Source of the DNA: Neocallimastix lanati (nom. inval.)
Lineage: Eukaryota; Neocallimastigomycota; Neocallimastigomycetes; Neocallimastigales; Neocallimastigaceae
NCBI GenBank assembly: GCA_016946835.1
Contig: JACVTC010000138.1
Span: 192,501 to 245,000 of the forward strand
Length of the DNA: 52,500 nucleotides
Reading direction: 5' to 3'
Part shown: piece by piece, positions 25,760-41,628 of the stretch
Layout of the letters: every line of letters begins with the position of its first letter
Numbering within the stretch: position 1 is the stretch's first letter
Program-made: the position numbers and the translations under genes
Notes under the pieces: generated by a model
Database searches by the model: none
What the model saw: only the letters and a program-made list of their open reading frames with translations
What the model was told of the DNA's origin: nothing

Positions 25760-25816
25760 TTCATCAGCCGTAAGCGAATTGTAATGAGAATCAAGGTCAT
25801 TTTCTAGGATTGAAAA

Positions 25817-26044
<228 letters not shown>

Positions 26045-26453
26045 TTTTAATTTTCAATTAAAATCCAAAATAAAATATATAAAATTAAAAATGATAATAA
26101 CAAAAAAAAAAAAAAAAAAAAAAAAAGATACACATCATTATAAATATAAAATTTCAATTTTAATTGCTTTTATTATTTTAATTTTTTTTTTTTACTTTAT
26201 TTTTTATTTTTATTTTATTCTTTATTATTTTAATTATTTTATTTTTTTAATTGGTTTTATTACTTCATTTTTATTATTAATTTTTTATTTCTTTATTTTT
26301 TTTTTTCATAATTTTTCATTCATTTTTATTTTTATTTTTTTTTTTTATTATTATTATATATATAATATATATATATATATTTTTAAAAAAAAAAATAATA
26401 ATAAAAATAAAAAACATACATTTATATATTTTTCTTTTTGTATTTTATCTTTT
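26045..26453. other. AT-rich 3' flank of the GH9 gene
   Basis: T-rich and A-rich tracts only. It should contain the 3' UTR and poly(A) signal of the GH9 transcript, but AATAAA-like words are too common in this composition to pick one. Confidence 0.5.
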
Positions 26454-29587
<3,134 letters not shown>

Positions 29588-31240
29588 TTTTAAACGTCAA
29601 AATTTTAACTTTTTGATTTATTATAATTTATTTTGTACTTTTATAATTTCTTTTTTTATTTTTTTAATTATAAATTGTTTATTTTGAGTAAACCAGCTCA
29701 ATTTTATTATTTTAATTTGTTTCCTCCTTTTTTTTTTTTAAACTTCAAAAAAAAAAAATTTCTTCAAGAAATTTTTTATATAATGAATAATAATAAAAAA
29801 GATTAAAAATAATTACAAAAGGAAAAATAATATATTACTTATTTAAATCTTTTAGATTTAGATAAAAAAAAGGAAAAAAAGAGAAAAAAGAAAAAAAAAT
29901 TTTTTTAAATCCTTTTGAAATTATGAAACTTAAAAAAGTATATTACAATGAATAATATGTATATATTTGGTTATATAAATATAAAATAAAAAATAAAAAA
30001 TAATAATAATAATTATAATAATAATAATAAACAATAAAAGAAATTTCAATATTTCTATTTATTATTATTATTATTTATTCAATTATTTATTATTCATTAT
30101 TCATTATTCATTATTCATTTTATTCCTTTTGTATTTATATATATATATATATTTACTACTATATGTTATAATAATGCTTTAGAAATATATATAAATATAT
30201 TATTTATATATAAAATCCTTTATGTTTTTAAAATTAATTTCTAATAATATGATATTAAAAATAATATTATCCATAACCTTATAATTGTTTTTTTTTATTT
30301 ATATTAAAAATTATTCTCTAACTAACAATTTATGTAATATACTATTCATATATATTATAATGTATTATGATATTAAAGTAGATTAAATACTTTTCGAATT
30401 AAACATGTATATTAAGATTTTAATTGATATATTATAATATAATGAAATGCATATATTACATTTTGCAAATTCTTATATATTTTATTTATAAAACAAATGA
30501 AGGATTACTGTTGTTTTGATTGTTTTATTTATTAATTATGAGCTTGATCCTTTATTATCAAAAAAAAAAAAAAAAAAACTATAATTTTCTTTTAGCTATT
30601 TAATAATATAAAAATTAATATTAGTATATTTTTGATTAAAACTGAAGTATTAGATTAAATTAATTTTTACATTTAAATAATCCTTATTTATTCTTATACA
30701 GGTACAATACGCATGGAAACTTATATATGAACTATAAATAATAATATAAGGATTTAAAAATGAATTTTTATAATTTATATATATATAAAATAAAGTTCAA
30801 TTACTAATAATCGAAGTTTGATATAAAATAAGATTTATTCATTCTTAATGTTATTATAAATACAAAAAAATTAATTAATTCTAAATGGTAAAGACATATT
30901 ATATTAAATAGAATAAATTAAAAAGATATGTATATAAGTATATTATAATTAATATTATGTATATAAACTAATATAAAAGATGAATAATAATTAGTCATTC
31001 AATTCAATAAAAAATTTATATTTATTTATTAATAATTAAAGTTTTTTAATATATTGCTTAATTTTAAATTCAAAATTTTAAATAAAAAAAATATCCAATA
31101 TTTTATATAAAAATTAAAGTTTGTATGATTTATATTAAATAGAATTAATTTATTACTTAATGGTATTTTCATATTGTTTTTTTTTTTTTTTTTTTTTGTT
31201 ATATATAATTTATTAAAAATATATCTAACTATATTCTTTC
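29588..31240. other. AT-rich intergenic DNA upstream of the GH9 gene
   Basis: Presumed GH9 promoter region with T and A tracts and ATTATTC repeats near 30060-30120. No recognisable regulatory site or gene. Confidence 0.5.
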
Positions 31241-31244
31241 TCTC

Positions 31245-31660
31245 TTGTTATATACTAAGTTTCTCGATCAACCAGAAACTACTTCCTGAATTTATATGGG
31301 ATGATGTTCATCTTCCTTGGGTATTTTCCCTATAAATAAAATTGATGTTCCCTCGCCATAGTAATTATTTCCATTACTAGATTATATAATTATTAGTACG
31401 GAGAGCTCTTGAATTGTAAAAGGATTAGTGTAATTGTTTCTCCCTCGATAATGGTTCAAGATATCATTGAAAAGAAACTCGTCGTATGAAGTGACGTATA
31501 GGGAATGTCTTTCATAATAGCTATGCTTAAAGAGAGGTTTGTGTCGACGCAGAAACGAAATGGCAAAGAATTCAATGAGAGTCTGATAAGTTTAAGAGAG
31601 ACTGTAGGCCCTATTGTCGTCACCTCTCATTAATCCCAGTCTAAAAAAAAAAAAAAAAAA
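31245..31660 (+). mobile_element. Probable decayed LINE 3' end with A tail
   Basis: An island of mixed composition without open frames ends in CCCAGTCTA followed by an A tract (31643-31660), resembling the CCTAGTCTA and CCTGTCTA ends of the LINE copies at 22114 and 22705. It also carries GTGTCGACGC, close to the CGACGTCGACGC found in the LINE C-terminal coding part (there on the opposite strand). Alignable protein similarity was not found by eye, so it could instead be a SINE or another element using the same 3' end. Confidence 0.4.
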
Positions 31661-34600
31661 CTTTTATGTGTCTTATGTGTTAATTATTAACTTTATCTTA
31701 TTATATTCTTTTTCTCTTTTTTTATATTAAGTTTTGATATATATAAATAGTAAACTAATTCATTTACTATGACTATATTTTTTGAAATAATTATTACTAT
31801 TTATTATTTTTATTATTTTAATTATTATTATTTTAATTATTATTATTATTATTTATATTAGTAATAGTAATATTGGTAGTTATATTATTAGTAATAATAG
31901 TTTATATTATTTATTAATTTATTAATAGTAGTAGTAATATCTATAATAATTAGTAATAATAGTATATTAGTATTTATAGTATTATATTTACTACTATTGC
32001 TATTATTAATATTATTATTAATACATGATAATAATAATTATAACAAATTATATACAATTTATATTATAATAACATTTTTTTTTAAAATTAATTATATAAT
32101 AATTAAAATAACACAAATAATATGGATTACATGGATTATATGGATTATTATCCTGGATGTATTAGTTTTTAAATTATTTTATTAAAAATATTATATATGT
32201 TATAAGCATATTAAATCAGTGTGCTAAATATATCAATAATAGTTCATGATATATTAAATGTGCATATTTGTTATTGTAATCAATGTATTGTAATATTTTA
32301 TATATACGTTCAAATAACAATAAAAAATATATATCAAATATATTGATATATTTGGTATAAAAGGTATAACTGTTTTAAATATAAGCATAATATTGAAATT
32401 TGATATATCTATATCGTTTTTAGCATATAATCAATATATGTAAAATATATATCCTTTTGTACTATTTTAACACTTTTTAATAAAGTTAATAAAAATCCTT
32501 TACCATAGATCAAGCTCCTGAAGAATAGAGTGTGTAAGACTTGCGACTATTGATGAACTTAGTGGAGGTAAACTGGAGTCAATATGAAGTACTTCAAGTC
32601 CTTATCCCATTAATTGTTCAGAAAGCCCAATATAAATGTGAAATATACGTTCTACTGAACTTCAAATGAATAATAAAATTTATAGAACATATGAAAAGAA
32701 TTTTGTATTAACTTTATTAAAAAGTGATAATACACAAATAAGAAAATTTTACGTATATTATTAATGATATATATTAACAATTTATTACAATTTGCTTTAT
32801 ATTTTTTTAAATTAAAAAAAAAAAAAAAATGAAAATAAAAATATTATGATTTCCGAATTAATCCAATTTTATTTGTAATATTATTTCAAAAAATAGAAAT
32901 TTAATTTAATAAATTATTTTGAGAAATAAATATTTTTAATTAATATTTTATTTAAATTTAAATAAAATAAAAAAAATAATAATAAATAAATAAATAAAAT
33001 ATAATAAAATAAAATTAAAAAAAAAAAAAAAAAAAAAAAATATTATATATAATTAATAAAATTTAATATGATATAAATTAATGTTATTAATAATAAAAAA
33101 TAATGTTAATGAAGTATAATTAAATTTAGATTAATTATTCATTAAATTGACTTTTAAAAATATAAATATATATATTATTCTTAATAAAAGGAGTTTGATC
33201 TTAAAAAAACAATAAAAAATTATCATCTCGAATTATTAAGCTTAATTCTTCTAATAAAGGTATTATTGAATTATAAAAATTAAATGACATTTTATATCAT
33301 ACTCATTTATATAATTGACCTGACAATAACCAAAATTCTATTCTCTTCCTTATATATAATTCTTTTAGGAAAAAAATATATATATTCCTTTTTATTTTTG
33401 TTTTTTATTAATATTATTAAGATTTTTATCTAACTATAACCATATTATTTGTCATTTATTTTAATAATAATACATTAATTTATGTGTTATTATTATGTAT
33501 GATTAATTACATATGTGTATGATTAAATTTACTTTATTATAGTTATATTATTATATTATCTACCTTTCCTAAAATTATTATTCATGTCTAATACACAAAT
33601 ATATATTCCAATTTTATATAGAATCTTACAATATATAAAGTAAAATAATATTAGTAAATAATATCTCACAAAAATTATTATTTTTATTATTATTTTATTT
33701 ATTTTAATTTATTTTATTAGATTATATTAATCTAATAAAATAAATTAAAAGAAATAAAATTAAATATTTTTTTAGAGATATATTTATTATATGTTTAATA
33801 AAAACAGTTTTTTCAAATATTAATTTTATTTAATAATTAAGTTTTGAATAAAAAAAATTTTTTAAATATTTGTAATATTACTGGATTAAAAGTTCATAAT
33901 TATGTATAATTTATTAAAATTTGGATATTATTTAATGTAACTTACAAAAATTTTATAATAAAATAATCACTATATATAAAAAATAAATATAAATATTTTT
34001 TCTTTTAATATTTAAAAAAATTATATATTCTAATATCCAAACATATATGTTTAGGTAATTCATTTAAAATATAATAGAGTAAAATTATATATATTAATGA
34101 AAAATTATACTTTGAATTATTAAGAATTATTAATTATTTAAATTTATTTATATATTAGTATCAGTTTATTTTTATGAATAAAAGTATTCAAAAATTAATA
34201 AATCTATTTTTAAATTATATACTTTATATATTTCTTTTCTTAAAATTTATAGGTATTTAATCATACACATATGTATTTATTTCCATTATAGGACTATATA
34301 TATATAAGCAAAGAAATAAAAATATTCAACAAAAAAAAAGAAAAAAAAAATAATAATTATAGAATTTTTTTTTTTTTTTTTTTTGTTCTTTTTTAAAAAA
34401 AAAAAAAAAAAATAGAATTAAAATATTAATTACAACAAATAATTTATTACAATAACAAAAATTATAATAAAAGAAAATTTTCAATAGAAACGAAAATTAT
34501 TCACGAGAAATATAAAAAGTATTAAAAAATAATAATTTATTCATAAGAATTATAAATATTGAATATATCATAAAATATTTAATATATAATAAATAAAATT

Positions 34601-35018
34601 ATTAAAATACTAATACTATTAAACTAATAATATAAAATTTAATAAAAAATATTAGATTTTTTGTAAAAAAAAAAAAAAAGAAAGAAAAAAGAAAGAAAGA
34701 AAAAATATAAATATATATATATATTAAATTACAATAAATTAATATAAATATTAGTTTTTAAATTTATTAATAATAAATTTCTTATCCAAACGTAAGTAAA
34801 AAGAATTATTTCAGTATATTTTTCTAAAAATCAAAAATTTCATCTTTTAATTTAAAATTAATAATATATTATTATTATTATTTATTTATTTATTTATTTA
34901 TTTTATAATTTATTTCTTCAAATTCTATTTCATTTATTAATATTAAATAATTTATTTATATTTTAAAATAAAATTTATAAGAATAAAATTTAAAATAGAA
35001 AAATAAATAGAAATCAAA
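31661..35018. other. AT-rich intergenic DNA with one mixed-composition island
   Basis: Mostly low-complexity. A short island at about 32500-32680 has ordinary composition (GAAGTACTTCAAGTCC and neighbours) but no frame and no recognised similarity. GAAA repeats occur at about 34679-34705. The last 150 bp are the presumed leader of the small secreted-protein gene. Confidence 0.45.
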
Positions 35019-35558
35019 ATGAAATTCAATTCACTATCGTCTTTTGCTTTTTTTGTAGTGTTATTTATAATAAATTGTATAAATATATATGGTAGTAAAT
35101 TAACAATAGAAGATGAAAGAAATATTGAAATAATGATTGATGAATATTTCACAAATGAAAAAGAATCATGTAAAAATGAATACAGAAACATTGAAAGACT
35201 CATATTTGAAAATGATAGTAAAAATATTTTTATTCAGCCTTACTTAGAAACTGTTAATATTACTACTTGTAAAAAAGACTCTGTTGGTTATGAAGTATTA
35301 AGTAGAGAATTATATACTGTTTATCGTGAATATCCACAAGATGAAAAAGGTAATAAATGTAGTGAAACCGAAATTCAACAAGAATTTGATAAATATGGTG
35401 TTTGTATGAATATTTGCTATGTTAAAATTAGTAATTTCTTATATATTTTAAATAACCATTTCCGAACTCGTTTACAAAGAAATCAAATGGAACTCATATC
35501 TTCCTGTTCTAAAGTTGTCAAACCACGTAAACCAAGTAAATCAAATAAAGATTATTAA
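35019..35558 (+). CDS. Small secreted cysteine-containing protein, function unknown
   Basis: Seen: a single-exon 179-codon frame with an in-frame TAA five codons upstream of the ATG. Residues 1-25 form a clear signal peptide (hydrophobic FAFFVVLFIINC core, likely cut near YG-SK). The mature part has six Cys (51, 84, 114, 129, 133, 163), enough for three disulphides, one N-glycosylation sequon (Asn80-Ile-Thr), an acidic first half and a basic C-terminus (KPRKPSKSNK). No membrane segment after the signal peptide, no dockerin and no Thr/Lys linker. I do not recognise the family. Size, secretion and Cys count fit a small secreted protein or lineage-specific extracellular factor, but that is inference. 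Confidence 0.75.
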   Translation: MKFNSLSSFAFFVVLFIINCINIYGSKLTIEDERNIEIMIDEYFTNEKESCKNEYRNIERLIFENDSKNIFIQPYLETVNITTCKKDSVGYEVLSRELYTVYREYPQDEKGNKCSETEIQQEFDKYGVCMNICYVKISNFLYILNNHFRTRLQRNQMELISSCSKVVKPRKPSKSNKDY

Positions 35559-36366
35559 TAAAAAGACTTCTTGCTTATACAATATTTATATCTAATATCA
35601 AGAGAAATATAGAATTTAAATTCTAGATTATGTTTATTTTAGGAAAAATAAATATCTTTACATATATATATACAATTAATAATTACTATTATAGCAAATG
35701 TTGATATTTTTTTTTTTTTTATTTTTTGTTTTATTTTTAAATTACGCTTAATTTATTAATAAAATAAATGAAAGTATTATTAATCCCATAAAAATAAAAT
35801 TTTACAAAATAACTAAGAAAAAACAAATTTTATTAATAATATTTACTATTAATAATAATTATAAATTAAAAGTATAAATAAAATAAAAATATAAATAAAA
35901 AACAAAAAATTAAATGAATAAATAATTAAAAATTGAATTAAACTAAATCAATTTATTTCTTTTTTGAATTTATTTATAAAAAAAAAAAAAAAAAAAACGA
36001 GGAGAAGAAAAAGGGAAAAAAAAGAACATATATGCATATATATATTCATACATTTATTAATATGATAATTTATAGGTATTTATATTATATTATATAATAA
36101 TGAATAAAATACATTCTTGTGGAAGGAGCATTTAAAATATTTATATAAAATACTTTTTTTTAACAAAATAACATAAAATAATTATAATGATGAAAAAAGG
36201 AAGTAAAAATAAAATGTATTTGAAGGGTAGGCATTATCTTAAAACCACATAATATTAAAGAGATATTATATATGTATTTATTAAAACGAATTAACTTTTA
36301 ATATTTGGTAAATCTTTTGAAATAAAACTATTTATTATTATTACTATTATTACTATAAATTCAATA

Positions 36367-36404
<38 letters not shown>

Positions 36405-36960
36405 AATACAATCTTTTGTATTATTACTATTATTATTATAAATGTAGTCTTTTTATTTTTATTATCTCAAATACAATCTTTTTATAATAAAATCTTTTTA
36501 GTATTGTTATAAAATTAATATTTATTGTTATAATATTTGCTATTTATTATTATTTATTATTATTATTTATTATTATTAATTATTTAGTATTATTATTTAT
36601 TATTTATTATTATCTATTATTGATTATTTTTTACTTATTATTTATTATTCAATTATTTATTAATTATTATTGATTATTATTAATTATTTTAATTATTTAT
36701 TATTGATTATTATTATTGATTATTGATTATTGATTATTATTAATTATTTATTATTTATTATTCAATTATTATTATTATTGATTATTGATTATTGATTATT
36801 ATTAATTATTTATTATTTATTATTCAATTATTATTATTGATTATTGATTATTGATTATTATTAATTATTTATTATTTATTATTTTAAAATTTAATAATAA
36901 ATTAAATTTTATTAATTAAATTTTCTTCTTTGATTAAGCAAAGTATTTTTATTAGATAGA

Positions 36961-37086
36961 ATTATACTTTGTTATTAAAAAAAATAATCATAAATATTAA
37001 TAAATTCATTATTAATTAAGATGATTATACTTTGTTATTAAAAAAAATAATCATAAATATTAATAAATTCATTATTAATTAAGATG
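36961..37086. repeat. 63-bp tandem duplication
   Basis: The block starting ATTATACTTTGTTATT occurs twice in direct succession (36961 and 37024), identical apart from the very edges. This suggests a recent slippage or unequal-exchange event. Confidence 0.85.
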
Positions 37087-37876
37087 ATTATTAGTTATTT
37101 TATTGGTAAAAATAGAATAATTTAGATTAATAAAACATTATTTAATACTACTAAGCTAAATTTAATTATCTTAAATATTAATAATGGCTATTTAAGATAT
37201 TGATAATTTCATTTTTGGTAACTAGAATGTACTAATTAGCAAATTAATTTTCAATAAATTTAGAAAAAAAAAAAAACTTTTTTACTTATATTTCATTGTT
37301 TTATTTATAAATTTTAAAATATGAATAATAATTCCAGAAAAAAAAAAAAAAAAAAGTTAAATCCTAAATAACTATATTATTCTTATCTAAATATTTAGGG
37401 TAAGTTTATTTAAATAATTATTACCTTTATATATTTTTTATTATATACAATTTAAAAATAAAATGACTTAAACCTTTATAATTTATAAAAAACATCTTTT
37501 GATTATATTTTTTTTTAAAAAAAAAATTAAAAAAATTGTTGGCTTTGTGTAACGACTATTTTATTATGTTATTTCATTTTCTGTATAATATATATATATG
37601 ACTAATCTTCAATTTTTATAAACTATAATAATTTTTAAACATTTTTGTTATTTTTTTTTATAAAATAAATATATATATATATATATTCATTTTTTTTATC
37701 TCATTAAATAACAAATATTAAAATGTAATTAAGTATTAACAATGCATTTATTTTGTCATTTCATTATCTTATTAAATAAACAGTGAGTTATAGATAATAA
37801 CTTTTTTTATTTTAGAATTAGCAATATATTTAATTTTAATATTAAAATTAATTGTTTTTAAGAACAATTTTTAATA

Positions 37877-37919
<43 letters not shown>

Positions 37920-38911
37920 TTATACCTATATCAAATACAGAAATATTTACATATAATTATATTTTTATTTATCTTTATTATCATTTTACTATATATATTT
38001 AGTCATTGTAAAGTAAATTACAACAATGATATAAAAATAAATATGATTCATTATTTCTAAAGCAGATTCCGATAGATTAAATTTTAATTAATTTATTAGA
38101 TTGATTATTCAATATGTCATATATGAATTTTTTACTTAAATATAAATAATATTATGAATAATAGAATACAGTTTTTATTGATATTATATATATATATGCA
38201 TTTTTTTTATTTTTTAAAAAATAAATAAAAAATGTAAAAAAATAAAATAAAAAATAAAATATATAAAATATTTAAATTTATTATTATAAAAAAAATTATA
38301 ATATTTATATGTTAAAAAAAAAAGTTAATTTATACATAAATGGTTATTATTAAACGGATATTATTAATCTATAGAATAAATGTATTTAATTAAATTTCTT
38401 TTTTCCATTTAGTATTATGAAGATTATGGAGAATACAAAGTGAAACATTGAATATATATTACATATAGTTTTTAGGAATAATATTATGAAATCAAAGTTT
38501 GCAAATATATACTATATATTTCATTAAAAGATAGGAATTATAAAAAAAAGATTACATATATTATACTATATTTATTCCTAAAAATCCAATTATGTGGTTA
38601 CTTATTTAAATGCATTCCGAGAGAAATATATATTTTAATTAATTCATTTTTATTTTCAATATTATAATTATTATTATTATTATTATTATTATTACTTTTT
38701 TTTTTTTTTTTTTTTTCATATTTTGATGTTAAAAAAAATTAATTTATATATCAGAGTTTCATAAAGTACTAATTAAAATTTATATTAAAAAAAATGAAAT
38801 AAAATGAAAAGTTTAATTATGAAGATTTCATTAGTATAAATAGTAACTTTTTTTTTTTTTTTTTTTTTTTTTTTCTTCACACAAAATAATAAAAAGATTA
38901 AAATTAAAAAT

Positions 38912-38942
<31 letters not shown>

Positions 38943-39619
38943 TAAAATAAAATAAAAAAAATCAAAAAATTAAAAATTAAAATAATAAAGAATAAAGAAT
39001 AAATATTTATAAAATACAATTAAAATAAAGAAGTCATTAGAAAACTTTAAAAAAAGAAGTAGTTTAGACAAATTAAAAAAAAAAAAAATAACTAAAAAAC
39101 TTAATAAAATAAAAATTAAAAAACTAAAAAACAAAAATAAAACTTTACAAAAAACTTTTATTAATTGGTAAGTAAATTTGAGGAAATGGTTAAAAGTATA
39201 TATTGCGGACGTTATTAAGAAAACTATAAAATATGTAGTATTTATTAGAAAAAATAATAGAAAAACAATTTTTTTAATAGAATAAAGAAACAAATATTAG
39301 AATAAAGAACATTGAAAATAAATTTTTTTTTGAAAATTCATTATCAATAAAAGAATCATAATGAGTTTTAAATATTTAATTAATATAAATTATTAAAATT
39401 AAAAAATTTAACTTTAATTTTAATTAAAAAAATGTTTTTCATATAATTATTTAAAGAGATTAAAAAAAAATTTATGAATATACATTATAATACGTAAAAA
39501 TACATTAAATTAATTTTCGTATAATCAAATATATATTAAATGGTATATTTAACTATTATAAAAACGTGTATATTTTAATAGTTTAGTAACCATATATAGA
39601 AAATTATCAGTGAAAAATA

Positions 39620-40040
39620 TATATTAAATAAGTAAATAAAAAATAATATCTAAATAAATAAAAAATAATAAAATAAATAAGTAAATAAAAAATAATATCT
39701 AAATAAATAAGAATAATAAAATAAATAATTAAAAAATAATAAAATAAAAATAATAAAATAAATAAATAATAAAATAAATAAATAAAAAATAAATAAGATA
39801 AATAAATAAATAAAAAATAAATAAGATAAATAAATAAATAAAAAATAAATAAGATAAATAAATAAATAAAAAAAGAATATCTAAATAAATAAAAAATAAT
39901 AAAATAAATAAATAAATAAATAAAAAAGAATATCTAAATAAATAAAAAATAATAAAATAAATAAATAAATAAAAAAGAATATCTAAATAAATAAAAAATA
40001 ATAAAATAAATAAATAAATAAAAATTTATAAAATAAATAA
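39620..40040. repeat. AT-only minisatellite
   Basis: Imperfect repeats combining AAATAAATAAAAAATAATAA with a linker ATATCTAAAT; units of roughly 55-65 bp recur about seven times, with a shorter AGATAAATAAATAAAT subrepeat at 39795-39870. Confidence 0.8.
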
Positions 40041-41628
40041 ATAATCAATTAACCGAATATAAAGAGACATTTATAAATATTCAAATAGGAAAAAAAAAAA
40101 AGAATAAAATAGTGAACAAATATATAATTATTATTTATTTAAAATATATGTTAAAAAGAAAGACAGTATTTAGATAATGTTAAAATACAAATCAAATAGA
40201 ATGTTATGCATAAACAATTTTTGAATATAAAATAAATAAGAAGATATATACAAATATAATAATAATACTATAATATTTCATAATTGAAAAAGCAAAAGTT
40301 CTATATAGTATTTGTAATATAATATGCTATCTTAGAATAAAATGTATAGTGTAAATTGATAATACAATATAAGAAAAAGTATAATTATTTAATATATAAT
40401 AAAAAATAGTTATTAAATTAAATATGTATATTATAATATGTATAATTTTTTTTTGAAATATTATATATAAATTATAATTAAAAAATATGGCATATTTACT
40501 AGTAATATACATTTTATTAAAAAATATATTTTTTTACATAGTGCTTTAAATAATATCAAATTTTCTTTTCATCAAATAAATTAAAAAATAATTGGACAAA
40601 TTATAATTATTATTAAAATATTAAATTATAAAAAAATTAGTAATAGAAAATAATATAAGAGTTTCAATTAATAGTTATCGATAATTGTAGTAGTACTCGT
40701 AAAAATTTTTTTTTTATAAAATGTTGTATATTGTTTCATTTAGAAAAAAAATTTTTATATTGGAAAATTTTTTTTGTAATTAAAGTTTAAAATTATCGGA
40801 TACTATAACCTTTTAAATTTTTTAAAATTTTGAAAAATTTTTATTAAAATAAAATTTAATAAATCATTCCTATATAATCAAATAATTTTTTATAAGAAAA
40901 TTATTTAAAGTTTCGGTATTAAGAAACAGATTGATGATGATTTTGAGTTTGATATTTAATAATGATAATCATAACGGAATAACATATATCAGAGTTTAAA
41001 ATTATACATAATAGAGATAATATTTTGTATTACATACTAGGAATAAATAATAAATGAAAATAAATGAATAATATCATAATCAGATTATTAAAAGAAAAAT
41101 TGCTACCAATAATAAAAAATTAATAATTAAAATTATAAAAATAATTAATAACTCTATTATTTTTTTTTGTATTATTAGAACTTGCTATTAGCATCTTGAT
41201 TTTATTTATTTTTATTATTTATTTTTTTCATTATTTAATTATATGATAGGATTATTAAATAAGTAACTAAATAAATAAATTAATAAGAGAGAAAAAATAT
41301 ATATATATTTACATATTTATTTACAAATTATTGTTAATAATAGAGATAATAAAACCAGAATGTAAGAAGAAATAAAAAAATATAATCATAAAAATAATAC
41401 CAGAAAAATTAAAATAAATAGGTTTATTATATTTTTAAAAAATTTAAATTATTAAAGTTTTGGAATGATAGATAAATTTAAATTAATATACTGCAATATA
41501 TACATATATATTATCTTTATATTACAATATATACAATATAAATTTTAAATAAGAATTATTCCTTGTTTACATTTTTTTTTAAAAAAAATTTTTTTAATCA
41601 AAATTTAATTATAGGAAATTACTAAAAA

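Larger units (their letters stand above)
22674..25806 (-). mobile_element. LINE-type retrotransposon copy A, 5'-truncated, nearly intact
   Basis: The element runs from its truncated 5' end at about 25806, beside the (TTTA)n array, to a 31-base poly(A) tail (T tract 22674-22704), with 3' end CCTGTCTA before the tail. It carries the reverse transcriptase frame (23603-25806), a downstream Zn-domain frame (22854-23600) and a 3' UTR of about 150 bp. The apurinic endonuclease expected upstream of the reverse transcriptase in this class is missing, so the copy cannot be autonomous. The open frame continues upstream of the first ATG for about 19 codons up to the array, which fits 5' truncation during target-primed reverse transcription. 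Confidence 0.9.
35559..41628. other. Six-kilobase AT-rich intergenic region
   Basis: No gene recognised. It holds ATT/ATTGATT repeats with three copies of a roughly 62-bp block (about 36714-36890), a 63-bp tandem duplication (36961-37086), (ATT)n near 37875-37912, A tracts, and an AAATAAATAAAAAATAAT minisatellite (39620-40040). Short frames on the minus strand near 38830-39290 and 40330-40510 are Phe/Ile/Tyr/Leu-rich translations of AT sequence. Confidence 0.6.

Noticed and set aside
36540-37090. Possible CRISPR-like array because of regularly spaced repeats
   Set aside because: The repeats are contiguous AT-only duplications without unique spacers, in a eukaryotic genome.
38831-39293. Two minus-strand frames of 62 and 107 codons, hydrophobic
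   Set aside because: Composition-driven Phe/Leu/Ile/Lys strings with homopolymer Lys and Phe, no motif, overlapping each other.
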